Positions 1 through 5,565 of a DNA stretch of 11,500 bases are shown one piece after another. Source of the stretch: Symbiodinium natans. Its lineage: Eukaryota; Sar; Dinophyceae; Suessiales; Symbiodiniaceae. Position 1 is the stretch's first letter; every line of letters begins with the position of its first letter. The DNA lies in NCBI GenBank assembly GCA_905221605.1, contig CAJNDS010000613.1, positions 406,001-417,500 of the forward strand, in the 5' to 3' direction. Below the pieces are notes generated by a model that had not been told where the DNA came from, ran no database searches, and worked only from the letters and a program-made list of their open reading frames with translations. A program made the position numbers and the translations under genes.

Positions 1-101
1 GGGGCCGGCTGGTCCCTGCTAGGGGGGTTTTGGGGGAGAACCCGAAGCCGCGTGCGCCCGAAGTCTGAGGCGCACTTCCTGCGCACCTGCACTGATACAC
101 A
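1..101. other. Non-telomeric flank at window start
   Basis: GC-rich sequence of ordinary complexity before the first CCCTAAA tract. I see no convincing coding frame, RNA or repeat in it. Confidence 0.5.
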
Positions 102-229
102 CCCTAAGCCCTAAACCCTTAACCCTAAAGCTCCTAAATCCCCTAAAATCCCCTAGCCCCAAAAAAACCCTAAACCCCAGGCCCTAAACCATAAAACCCT
201 CAAACCCTCAAACCCTAGTCCCTAAACCT
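102..229 (-). repeat. Degenerate telomere-like tract (CCCTAAA on +)
   Basis: Loosely spaced CCCTAAA, CCCTAAG and ACCCTCA units; the G-rich strand is the minus strand. Unit lengths vary from 6 to 9 bases, so this is an old, diverged tract rather than active telomere. Confidence 0.85.
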
Positions 230-304
230 TCTGAGTGGCCTTCAGCATGGCATCTGCGGAGTGGCCCAGCCAGTACCCGACACTCTGCTTCTCAACCTAG
301 GATG

Positions 305-403
305 GTTTAGGGTTTAGGGTTTAGGGTTTTGGGTTTTGGGTTTAGGGCTTAGGGTCTACGGTTTAGGGTCTAGGGTCTAGGGTTTAGGGTTTAGGGTTTA
401 AGG
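305..403 (+). repeat. Telomere-like tract (TTTAGGG on +)
   Basis: TTTAGGG with variants TTTTGGG, CTTAGGG, TCTAGGG and TCTACGG. It faces the opposite way to the tract at 102-229, from which a 75-bp island separates it. The unique stretch between (230-304) has one short open minus-strand frame but no recognisable gene. Confidence 0.9.
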
Positions 404-497
404 TAAAAGTATTCCTTGATATGATTCCTCTGAAACCCAATAAGCGGATCCTCTTAAACCCAAGAATAAGGAGAATAATGATCCTCTTAAGCAGATA
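404..497. other. AT-richer spacer with TCCTCTTAA-type motifs
   Basis: Contains two copies of GATCCTCTTAA (449-459, 480-490) and TATGATTCCTCTGAA at 420-434. The latter reappears in reverse complement with one mismatch at 5561-5575, which points to a small dispersed repeat. No coding evidence. Confidence 0.5.
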
Positions 498-622
498 CCC
501 TAAACCCTAAACCCCAATCCCCCTAAACCCCAATCCCTAAACCCTAAACCCTAAACCCTAAACCCTAAACCCTAAACCCTAAACCCTAAACCCTAAACCC
601 TAAACCCTAACCCTAAACCCCA
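498..622 (-). repeat. Telomere-like tract (CCCTAAA on +)
   Basis: Begins with CCCC-rich variants, then ten perfect CCCTAAA copies at 535-604, one six-base copy (CCCTAA) and a last CCCTAAA before the island. The perfect core suggests a younger or homogenised stretch inside an older tract. Confidence 0.95.
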
Positions 623-721
623 TTAGGGAAAATGTAAAGCATCCCAAGGGCCGACCGAGCAACTGGCAGCCAGCTCCCCTGCGAGAAAGTGTGCACCCAA
701 ATCACCTGAGACGAGGCGCAT
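623..721 (-). CDS. Possible 32-codon frame between telomere-like tracts
   Basis: The whole island between two tracts is one ATG-to-TAA frame on the minus strand. It starts MRLVSGDLGA and ends with the TAA close to the end of the neighbouring CCCTAAA tract. I do not recognise the peptide. At this length and GC content an open frame can easily be chance. It is listed because it spans the island exactly and belongs to the wider pattern of islands open on the minus strand. Confidence 0.15.
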   Translation of the reverse strand: MRLVSGDLGAHFLAGELAASCSVGPWDALHFP

Positions 722-723
722 GA

Positions 724-1055
724 GGTTTAGGGTTTGGGGTTTAGGGTTTGGGGTTTAGGGTTTAGGGTTTAGGGTTTGGGGTTTGGGGTTTCGGGTTTAG
801 GGTTTAGGGTTTGGGGTTTAGGGTTTAGGGTTTAGGGTATAGGGTATAGGGTTTAGGGTTTAGGGTTTAGGGTTTAGGGTTTCGGGTTTAGGGTTTAGGG
901 TTTAGGGTGTAGGGTTTAGGGTGTAGGGTGTAGGGTTTAGGGTTTAGGGTTTAGGGTTTAGGGTTTAGGGTTTAGGGTTTAGGGTTTAGGGTTTAGGGTT
1001 TAGGGTTTAGGGTTTAGGGTTTAGGGTTTAGGGTTTAGGGTTTGGGGTTTAGGGT
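724..1055 (+). repeat. Longest telomere-like tract, with 15 perfect TTTAGGG copies
   Basis: 332 bases of heptamer. The 5' part mixes TTTGGGG, TTTCGGG, TATAGGG and TGTAGGG variants. From 936 to 1040 there are 15 uninterrupted TTTAGGG units (105 bases), then one TTTGGGG and a final TTTAGGG. Non-telomeric sequence resumes at 1056, so this is interstitial or an assembled subtelomere, not a chromosome end. Confidence 0.97.
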
Positions 1056-1142
1056 GGCTGCTAGACCTTGACACTAAAGCCCACCCCCCGAAAGCCCTAG
1101 CCCTGAGTCTTAAACGACACCTGCGCAGAGCGCGCGCCGAGT

Positions 1143-1170
1143 ACTCGAGCACTCGAGCACTCGAGCACTC
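1143..1170. repeat. 8-bp tandem repeat ACTCGAGC, 3.5 copies
   Basis: ACTCGAGC occurs at 1143, 1151 and 1159, followed by a partial copy. Each unit contains the palindrome CTCGAG. It lies just upstream of the 97-bp palindrome at 1189. Confidence 0.85.
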
Positions 1171-1188
1171 TCACAAGAAAACTACTGG

Positions 1189-1285
1189 CTGGTTCTTAAT
1201 AGGGAATGAGGGAAGGAGGGGCCCACTTATACCCTTTAAGGGATTATATAGGGCCCTCATTCCCTCATTCCCTACTAAGAACCAG
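1189..1285. repeat. 97-bp imperfect palindrome (fold-back element)
   Basis: Bases pair symmetrically around position 1237 with no loop. 1189-1236 against 1238-1285 has 40 of 48 pairs matched by hand count, with 25 of the outermost 26 matched (single mismatch at 1199/1275). The arms contain CTGGTTCTTA and a repeated TCCCTCAT. Symmetry ends abruptly at GG/GG just outside. It could be a small fold-back (MITE-like) element or the core of an extruding cruciform. No flanking target duplication is obvious. The open frame starting inside the arm at 1206 is not credible as a gene. Confidence 0.85.
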
Positions 1286-1291
1286 GGGGAC

Positions 1292-1765
1292 TCAGGTGCG
1301 GGCGGCGGCGGTCAGAACAATCCGGAGCACGTCTACTCGAAGAGATCCCCTGCAGGAACAAGGACTTGAAGACTCCAGGGTCTTGGGGTTCAGGGATTGG
1401 GATGGATCAACTGGTGCCTCAAACCCTACTCGCGGAAGCTGAACCCTGAGTTTCAAAACCCAACAAAACAGCACAAAATGAAATTTCACATGTAGGCACT
1501 CTGTCAAAACGTTTCGGTCAAGACGCTTAGGGGCCCTATTCTGTACACAAAAATAGAATGTATGCGCAGATAGCACATGATGACAGTATTGTTGACCATC
1601 CCATTGACGTGGTTTTGGACCCTCCCATGTCCCAAAACTTTTCTGGTGAATCCATAGATAGTTGATCCGTTGTGCCCACACCATGAAACACCGACGTGAC
1701 ACTAACTCGATAGAAATGGTCGGCACACGTCTACGATATACTGGTTGAGGGAAATAGATTATCAT
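1292..1765 (-). CDS. Unassigned open frame of 157 codons
   Basis: This is the longest open frame in the window that does not run through simple repeats. It fills most of the non-telomeric stretch 1286-1757. The predicted protein starts MIIYFPQPVYRRR, is rich in aromatic residues, Cys and Arg, and shows no domain, signal peptide or membrane segment I can recognise. Its 5' end overlaps the first copy of the direct duplication that begins at 1758. A short opposing open frame covers 1206-1442. Composition is neutral and there is no promoter or splice evidence, so a chance open frame is a real alternative. Confidence 0.2.
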   Translation of the reverse strand: MIIYFPQPVYRRRVPTISIELVSRRCFMVWAQRINYLWIHQKSFGTWEGPKPRQWDGQQYCHHVLSAHTFYFCVQNRAPKRLDRNVLTECLHVKFHFVLFCWVLKLRVQLPRVGFEAPVDPSQSLNPKTLESSSPCSCRGSLRVDVLRIVLTAAART

Positions 1766-1877
1766 ACCCGTACTTTTCTGGCTTTAGCTATGTTCCTGCA
1801 ACAAGAAGCCACAAAATGCATTATCGTACCCTTGCTTCTCTGGCTTGAAACTGTGTTCTGTTCCTGCAACAAGAGCC
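1758..1877 (+). repeat. Diverged direct duplication, two copies of about 55 bp
   Basis: Copy one (1758-1810) and copy two (1820-1877) both run ATTATCRTACCC, CTTYTCTGGCTT, TGTTCCTGCAACAAGA. Copy two has a few inserted bases (an extra TGTTC before TTCCTGC). The opening motif ATTATCGTACCC reappears exactly at 5605-5616. Not coding in any obvious frame. Confidence 0.75.
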
Positions 1878-1918
1878 CCAAACTCTGAATTTCATGAACT
1901 CAGAGGCTCCCAAGCCCC

Positions 1919-1983
1919 AATGAAGGAATAATCCTTCAACCCTATAAGGAACCCTCTTGCATTCTAAGGAGTATTCCTTCATT
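1919..1983. repeat. Inverted repeat with 18-bp arms
   Basis: 1919-1936 pairs with 1966-1983 (ATGAAGGAATAATCCTT against AAGGAGTATTCCTTCAT plus one outer pair) with a single mismatch and a loop of about 29 bases. Like the palindrome at 1189-1285, the arms combine AAGG/CCTT with ATTAT/ATTCC motifs, so the two may be related fold-back elements. Confidence 0.75.
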
Positions 1984-2100
1984 ACGGAGTATTGGGGGTC
2001 TCTGGCAACCTACGAACAGCACCAGTCCTGGGCTTGCCGAGGGCGACCACATGGCCCCGGAGGGAGGACCCTCTGTAGAAACAGAGGCTGGCCTGGGGCT

Positions 2101-2117
2101 GGGGGGGGGGGGGGGGG
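2101..2117 (+). repeat. G17 homopolymer
   Basis: Seventeen G in a row, followed within 15 bases by a run of eight A. It can seed a G-quadruplex on the plus strand. The exact length may be a sequencing or assembly estimate. Confidence 0.9.
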
Positions 2118-2149
2118 ATTTGGGGATCCGAAAAAAAATTAAGTTTCTG

Positions 2150-2218
2150 TGGGTTTAGGGTTTAGGGTTAAGGGTTGAGGGTTTAGGGTTAGGGTTTAGG
2201 GTTAGGGTGAGGGTTTAG
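2150..2218 (+). repeat. Telomere-like tract with mixed 6- and 7-base units
   Basis: Alternates TTTAGGG with TTAGGG and variants such as TTAAGGG, TTGAGGG and TGAGGG. It follows the G17/A8 region directly. Confidence 0.9.
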
Positions 2219-2438
2219 GTCTATCGGGATGGGGACCCATAGAAAAATAGATTCTATTCGAACTTCCCCGAGTGGCAGTGAGCAAGGCCACCACAAAGGC
2301 CGTGGCCGTCGGGTCGGCACGGAGGCGGCGATGGTACTCTTGCACCGCAAACTGCCAGGAGTGGCTGCAGAAGGGCAGCTCGGAGGATGTGTCCGGGCAT
2401 GAGCGCTTCGATACCCACATCCTCAGAAGAAGCTACAT
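2219..2438. other. GC-rich exon-like island, strand uncertain
   Basis: Open on both strands. The plus frame from GTG 2272 reads to 2454 and contains RRRRWYSCTANCQEWLQKG; about 80 percent of its codons end in G or C by hand count. It is preceded by a possible 3' splice site (GTGGCAG) and ends inside telomere-like repeat. The minus frame from 2420 contains WQFAVQEYHRRLRADPTATA after a polypyrimidine plus AG (CTTCTTCTGAG), and is about 75 percent G/C at third positions. I recognise neither. The two readings exclude each other, and the composition alone suggests a past or present exon. Confidence 0.35.
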
Positions 2439-2509
2439 GGGGTTTGGGGTTTAGGGTTTAGGGCTTAGGGCTTAGGGCTTAGGGTTTAGAGTTTAGGGTT
2501 TAGGGTTCA
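2439..2509 (+). repeat. Telomere-like tract
   Basis: TTTAGGG with three consecutive CTTAGGG units and one TTTAGAG. Confidence 0.9.
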
Positions 2510-2735
2510 GCACCCCATACCCATGAAAGTTGATTCGAGAATACAGGCCATGAACCCGTTTAGGCTTCATCTGGTCCCCAAGGTCCGCATCCGTTTGAAA
2601 CTGCATGCCGAGATTCGGTATGTAGCCGTGGCTTTCAAACAGCTCATGGGCTACGGCCAGCGCCGGTGGCACCCAGACGTGCGTCTCGTTCAAGGGCGCC
2701 AACCTTCTTGGAGGATCATGGGTACGTACAGCTGA
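2510..2735 (-). CDS. Exon-like island, unrecognised protein fragment
   Basis: The minus-strand frame stays open across the island (2777 to 2493). Its core contains NETHVWVPPALAVAHELFES, GMQFQTDADLGDQ and KRVHGLYSRINFHGYG, which has the mixed composition of a globular domain. It runs into heptamer sequence at its C-terminal end, so it is a fragment. A 3' splice-like CAG lies near 2735 on this strand. The competing plus frame (ATG 2523, 70 codons, Arg/Lys-rich) ends near a good donor, G|GTACGT, at 2720. Third-position G/C is near 66 percent in both, so strand is not settled. VWVP recalls a turn seen in some glycosyltransferases, but that is too short to name a family. Confidence 0.3.
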
Positions 2736-2790
2736 CTTCAAGCCTACTTCGAACCCAAATATACGGAATCCAAACATTTAGGATTGTACG

Positions 2791-2833
2791 TAAACCCTAA
2801 ACCCTAATTAAACCTAAACCCTAAACCCTAAGC
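2791..2833 (-). repeat. Short telomere-like tract
   Basis: CCCTAAA units interrupted by AATTAAACCT. It opposes the next tract at 2988, which faces the other way across the island. Confidence 0.85.
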
Positions 2834-2982
2834 CTTGGGAGTTCTCCTTGGGTGCGAAACCCACGAAACGGCCTCGGTGCCGGCAGAGGCCACCATGGGG
2901 CCACTAGCGGTACCAGGTGCTCAGCCGCGGTGCGCAGGTCACAGGCCACGGGCAGGCAAAGTCCACCCACGACCTCGCACAT
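2821..2982 (-). CDS. Partial exon, possible NRF-domain fragment
   Basis: A 53-codon minus frame from ATG 2980-2982 to a TAG formed by the neighbouring CCCTAAA tract. The start reads MCEVVGGLCLPVACDL, followed by EHLVPLVAPWW. The G-L-C-L-P-x-x-C signature recalls the end of the NRF (nose-resistant-to-fluoxetine) N-terminal domain, which precedes membrane acyltransferase-3 domains in animals and many algae and alveolates. That domain has several conserved Cys; only two fit in this fragment. No acyltransferase segment follows in the visible downstream sequence, so this is an isolated exon, a fragment, or a chance match. The last residues derive from repeat sequence and are unlikely to be real. 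Confidence 0.3.
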   Translation of the reverse strand: MCEVVGGLCLPVACDLRTAAEHLVPLVAPWWPLPAPRPFRGFRTQGELPRLRV

Positions 2983-2987
2983 CCCAA

Positions 2988-3079
2988 GGGTTTAGGGTTT
3001 AGGGCTTCGTGTTTAGGGTTTAGGGTTTGGGGTTTGGGGCTTGGGGTTTGGGGTTCGGGGCTTGGGGTGTGGGGGGTTC
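2988..3079 (+). repeat. Telomere-like tract rich in TTTGGGG variants
   Basis: Starts as TTTAGGG and drifts into TTTGGGG, CTTGGGG, TTCGGGG and TGTGGGG. The open plus frame 2917-3222 reads through it, which accounts for that frame's Gly/Leu/Trp-rich centre. Confidence 0.85.
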
Positions 3080-3202
3080 AAGTGTCTTTCTGTGGTTTCG
3101 GGTGGCTTAGGGCTCTTCATGCTCCGATGCGACTGCCATCTCAGTGCCCTTTGTTAGACCTCACTGCGTCTGCCTGTTTGCCAAACCCCCGTCCATTCCG
3201 AA

Positions 3203-3364
3203 CTAGTGTCTTGGAAGCCTAGCACGTACACCATCAAGCTCCAAAACTGCGGTAGTGTAGGACACCGAGGCGCCCAGTGGTTGTGCACGCCTGTGGGTCC
3301 AAACCGCGCCACGTAGTCGGCCCATCCGGGTGAGGACCTCTCTAGTAGTTACTTTCCCTGGGGC
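3203..3364 (-). CDS. Exon-like minus frame of 53 codons
   Basis: Open from a TGA in degenerate heptamer (3365-3367) to a TAG at 3203-3205, with an internal ATG at 3323-3325 that would give 40 residues beginning MGRLRGAVWTHRRAQPLG and containing SYTTAVLELDGVRARL. The composition is protein-like and most codons end in G or C. I recognise no family. It could be one exon of a spliced gene, or chance. It lies in a stretch (3080-3360) that otherwise shows no feature. Confidence 0.25.
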   Translation of the reverse strand, partial: APGKVTTREVLTRMGRLRGAVWTHRRAQPLGASVSYTTAVLELDGVRARLPRH

Positions 3365-3478
3365 TCAGGGTTTCGGGGTTCAGGGGTTTGTGGTTTGGGC
3401 ATGCAAGCTTTGGCGGTTTGCTAGTGTTTGTTAGGGTTTTGGGGGTTTAAGAGTCTAGAGTTTTAGGGTTCAGGGCTT
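3361..3478 (+). repeat. Highly degenerate telomere-like tract
   Basis: Scattered TTTCGGGG, TTCAGGGG, TTTAAGAG, TTTTAGGG and TTCAGGG. It ends four bases before the oppositely oriented tract at 3482. Confidence 0.7.
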
Positions 3479-3481
3479 ACA

Positions 3482-3528
3482 CCCTAAACCCTAAACCCTA
3501 AACCCTAAACCCTAAACCCTAAACCCTA
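3482..3528 (-). repeat. CCCTAAA tract abutting an opposite tract
   Basis: Six perfect CCCTAAA copies plus CCCTA. Plus-strand TTCAGGGCTTACA runs directly into it, so the order is G-rich then C-rich, the arrangement expected for a fusion of two chromosome ends. Confidence 0.95.
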
Positions 3529-3660
3529 CGGGTTCTGGGCTTGTTTGGGCGATTTTTGGGGCGATTCAAGCGTTAAGGGCTCCGAGGCTTGCGGTGCCAG
3601 GCCTGCTGGGCAGCAGAAACCACGGCAGCCCTGAAGCCACGTAGTCCATCCTAGGCGCAC
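3529..3660 (-). other. GC-rich island with a 27-codon minus frame
   Basis: Contains a minus-strand ATG frame reading MDYVASGLPWFLLPSRPG and ending in TGA. Protein-like but unrecognised and short. Nothing else is identifiable between the two tracts. Confidence 0.2.
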
Positions 3661-3735
3661 GGTGGGGTTCCCTCTAAACCCTAGCCCTAAACCCTAAACC
3701 CTAAACCCCAAACCCTAAACCCTAAGGTGGGGTTC
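3661..3735 (-). repeat. CCCTAAA tract bounded by a perfect 10-bp direct repeat
   Basis: GGTGGGGTTC occurs at 3661-3670 and again at 3726-3735. The 55 bases between them (3671-3725) are almost entirely CCCTAAA units with minor variants. This is the arrangement left when a telomere-like segment is inserted at a staggered break and the overhangs are filled in. Confidence 0.85.
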
Positions 3736-3792
3736 AGGGCTTCTAGGGGCTTTCTGATTTTGGGCGGGAACTGAGCTCCCTGAGTTTCGGGC

Positions 3793-3882
3793 TAAGCCCT
3801 AAGCCCTAAGCCCTAAGCCCTAAACCCTAAACCCTAAACTTTAAACCCTAAACCCTCGACCCTAAACCCTAAACCCTAAACC
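3793..3882 (-). repeat. Telomere-like tract with a CCCTAAG block
   Basis: Four consecutive CCCTAAG units, then CCCTAAA with variants (CTTTAAA, CCCTCGA). The variant block suggests local tandem amplification. Confidence 0.9.
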
Positions 3883-4002
3883 TCTCTTTCATATATAATT
3901 TAAATGTTAAGGAGTTACTGGGCAAGGTCATCTTTTTACTGGGCAAGGTCATTTTTTTACTGGGCAAGGTCATTTTTTTACTGGGCAAGGTCATTTTTTT
4001 TG

Positions 4003-4044
4003 CTGGGCAAGGTCGTTTCGTCCAAAAAAAACGACCTTGCCCAG
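4003..4044. repeat. Hairpin at first inversion junction of the minisatellite
   Basis: 4003-4018 pairs perfectly with 4029-4044 (16 bp) around a 10-base loop containing CGTCC and A residues. It marks the point where the forward array switches to reverse orientation. Confidence 0.9.
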
Positions 4045-4072
4045 TAAAAAAATGACCTTGCCCAGTAAAAAA

Positions 4073-4111
4073 ATGACCTTGCCCAGTAAAAATGTTACTG
4101 GGCAAGGTCAT
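4073..4111. repeat. Hairpin at second inversion junction
   Basis: 4073-4089 pairs perfectly with 4095-4111 (17 bp) around the 5-base loop AAATG. With the hairpin at 4003 it brackets a three-unit inverted block that can pair with either neighbouring array. Confidence 0.9.
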
Positions 4112-4515
4112 CATTTTACTGGGCAAGGTCATCTTTTTACTGGGCAAGGTCATCTTTTTACTGGGCAAGGTCATTTTTTTACTGGGCAAGGTCATTTTTT
4201 TACTGGGCAAGGCTATTACTGGGCAAGGTCATCTTTTTACTGGGCAAGGTCATCTCTTTACTGGGCAAGGTCATCTTTTTACTGGGCAAGGTCATTTTTT
4301 TACTGGGCAAGGTCATTTTTTGCTGGGCAAGGTCATTTTTTGCTGGGCAAGGTCATTTTTTTACTGGGCAAGGTCATTTTTTTACTGGGCAAGGTCATTT
4401 TTTTACTGGGCAAGGTCATTTTTTTGCTGGGCAAGGTCATTTTTTTACTGGGCAAGGTCATTTTTTTACTGGGCAAGGTCATTTTTTTACTGGGCAAGGT
4501 CGTTTCGTCCAAATG

Positions 4516-4734
4516 TGTTTAGGATTTCCGGGCCTAATGGTTAGGGTTTCAAGGCCTCACGGCCTGGTGTTTAGGGTTTCAGGGCCTCAAGGCCTGCTGT
4601 TTAGGGTTTCACGGCCTCACGGCCTGGTATTTAGGGTTTCAGGGTTTCAAGGCCTCAAGGCCTGGTGTTTAGGGTTTCAGGGCCTCAAGGCCTGGTGTTT
4701 AGGGTTTCAAGGCCTCAAGGCCTGGTGTGGCTTG
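4516..4734 (+). repeat. 30-bp minisatellite, each unit carrying TTTAGGG
   Basis: The unit is GTTTAGGGTTTCA followed by AAGGCCT, CA and AAGGCCTGGT. TTAGGG starts at 4541, 4571, 4601, 4631, 4669 and 4699, giving 30-base spacing except one 38-base unit that contains an extra AGGGTTTC. AAGGCCT is mutated in some units (GGGCCT, CGGCCT). It starts a few bases after the 21-bp array ends. The open plus frame 4513-4740 is a repeat artefact. Confidence 0.93.
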
Positions 4735-4892
4735 TGTTAAGTGCTTGGTACTACGGCGTGATTGGTGCATCCGAAGAGAAAATAAGTAACCTTGTATTTT
4801 CTTAATGTTATGGGATTCTTTGGGCGGGTGGGTTTTTTCCGTTGCCTAGATACACTGCTGGCCTAGTAAATGCTCGAACTTGAGATGCTGAA
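4735..4892. other. AT-richer spacer, no gene seen
   Basis: Ordinary-complexity sequence with stops in all frames I read. No RNA or repeat recognised. Confidence 0.5.
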
Positions 4893-4931
4893 CCCTAAAC
4901 CCTAAACCCTAAACCCTAAACCCTAAACCCC
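4893..4931 (-). repeat. Short CCCTAAA tract, five perfect copies
   Basis: Perfect copies at 4893-4927, followed by CCCC. The flanks are non-repetitive on both sides. Confidence 0.92.
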
Positions 4932-5039
4932 AACCGAAGCCAAGCTGGGCGTCCGCAGCCGCAGCTGTCCCAGGGTGGCCACGTGAAAGTACCGTGTTCC
5001 ACAGCTGGCTGGGGAGTCCGAAAGATTCAACGGCCTCCG
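4932..5039 (-). other. GC-rich island, weakly exon-like on minus
   Basis: A minus frame is open across the island and contains EAVESFGLPSQLWNTVLSRG. Protein-like but unrecognised, and under 40 codons. Confidence 0.18.
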
Positions 5040-5233
5040 GGTTTAGGGTTTAGGGTTTAGGGTTTAGGGTTTTAGGGTTTAGGGTTTAGGGTTTAGGGTT
5101 TTAGGGTTTTAGGGTTTAGGGTTTAGGGTTTTAGGGTTTTAGGGTTTTAGGGTTACCCTTGTCTGAGGGGCTTAGGGCTTTAGGTGTTGGGGTTTTAGGA
5201 TTTGGGGTTTTAGGGTTTTGGGGTGTCAGGGTG
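5040..5233 (+). repeat. Telomere-like tract with TTTTAGGG octamers
   Basis: TTTAGGG heptamers are interspersed with perfect TTTTAGGG octamers (several between 5068 and 5155). It then degenerates into CTTAGGG, TTTTGGGG and TTTTAGGA. TTTTAGGG is the telomere unit of Chlamydomonas; here it occurs only as a minority variant. Confidence 0.92.
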
Positions 5234-5386
5234 ACCCTACGGAAGCTCCAAGCCTTGAACCAACCTATATACTCTATCAATCCTCCCAACCCTAGAATAG
5301 ACTACCAAGATCCTCATGAAACGCATGAAGCCAGGAAACGCTATGACACCTGAACCCTCTAAACTCTAAGCTATCACATTGCTCCG
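5234..5386. other. Spacer without recognisable gene
   Basis: Mixed composition, rich in CAA and CCT. One short plus frame (5159-5353) begins inside the repeat and is not credible. Confidence 0.45.
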
Positions 5387-5540
5387 GGGTCAGGGTTCAG
5401 AGTTTAGGGTTTAGGGTTTAGGATGGTTTAGGGGTTAGAGTTTAGGGTCTAGGTGTTGGGTTTAGGGTTTGGAAGGGGCCATGAGGGCTCAGGGTTTTAG
5501 GGTTGAAGGGTTTAAGGTTCACGGGGTTTGAGGTTGGGAT
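5387..5540 (+). repeat. Strongly degenerate telomere-like tract
   Basis: TTTAGGG cores interrupted by GGATGG, TTCAGAG, GGTGTTGGG and an AAGGGGCCATGAGGG insert. This is the most eroded of the long plus-oriented tracts. Confidence 0.75.
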
Positions 5541-5565
5541 GCTCCCCCCTTAAAGAGTCCTTCAG

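Larger units (their letters stand above)
3917..4512 (+). repeat. 21-bp minisatellite with an internal inverted segment
   Basis: The unit is ACTGGGCAAGGTCAT followed by a T-rich run, usually 21 bases. I count 25 forward copies (3917-4024 and 4097-4512) and three reverse copies (4029-4089). Variants include GCTGGGC starts, CATCTTTT tails, 20- and 22-base units, and one 16-base unit at 4202 (GGCTATT). Both forward blocks end in the same variant, GGTCGTTTCGTCCAAA. Because 21 is a multiple of three, all frames stay open for long distances. The resulting open frames (3869-4210 minus; 4037-4522 and 4092-4544 plus) are repeat artefacts. Confidence 0.97.

Noticed and set aside
229-293. Minus-strand peptide containing WLGHS, a word found in tyrosine recombinases
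   Set aside because: Only about 22 residues, no catalytic Arg or Tyr context, and no recombinase signal elsewhere. A five-residue match is not evidence.
724-1055. A true chromosome-end telomere
   Set aside because: Complex sequence follows directly and further tracts of both orientations continue for 10 kb.
1957-2142. 61-codon plus frame ending in a Gly run
   Set aside because: Runs through the G17 homopolymer and begins inside an inverted repeat arm; no protein-like features.
2917-3222. 101-codon plus frame rich in GLGVWG
   Set aside because: The central third is translated TTTGGGG repeat. The opposite strand of the neighbouring islands gives more protein-like readings.
3917-4512. CRISPR-like array of short repeats
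   Set aside because: Units are contiguous with no unique spacers, and the context is a eukaryotic telomere-repeat domain.
3869-4544. Three long open frames (113-161 codons) rich in LLGKVIF, FTGQGH or YWARSF repeats
   Set aside because: The 21-base unit is a multiple of three and lacks stops in these frames, so open frames arise automatically. Unit length drifts between 16 and 22 bases and an inverted block interrupts it, with no sign of frame being protected.
4513-4740. Open frame of 75 codons with repeated GLVFRVSGPQG
   Set aside because: Translation of the 30-base minisatellite; the period is again a multiple of three, and an 8-base insertion changes frame within the array.
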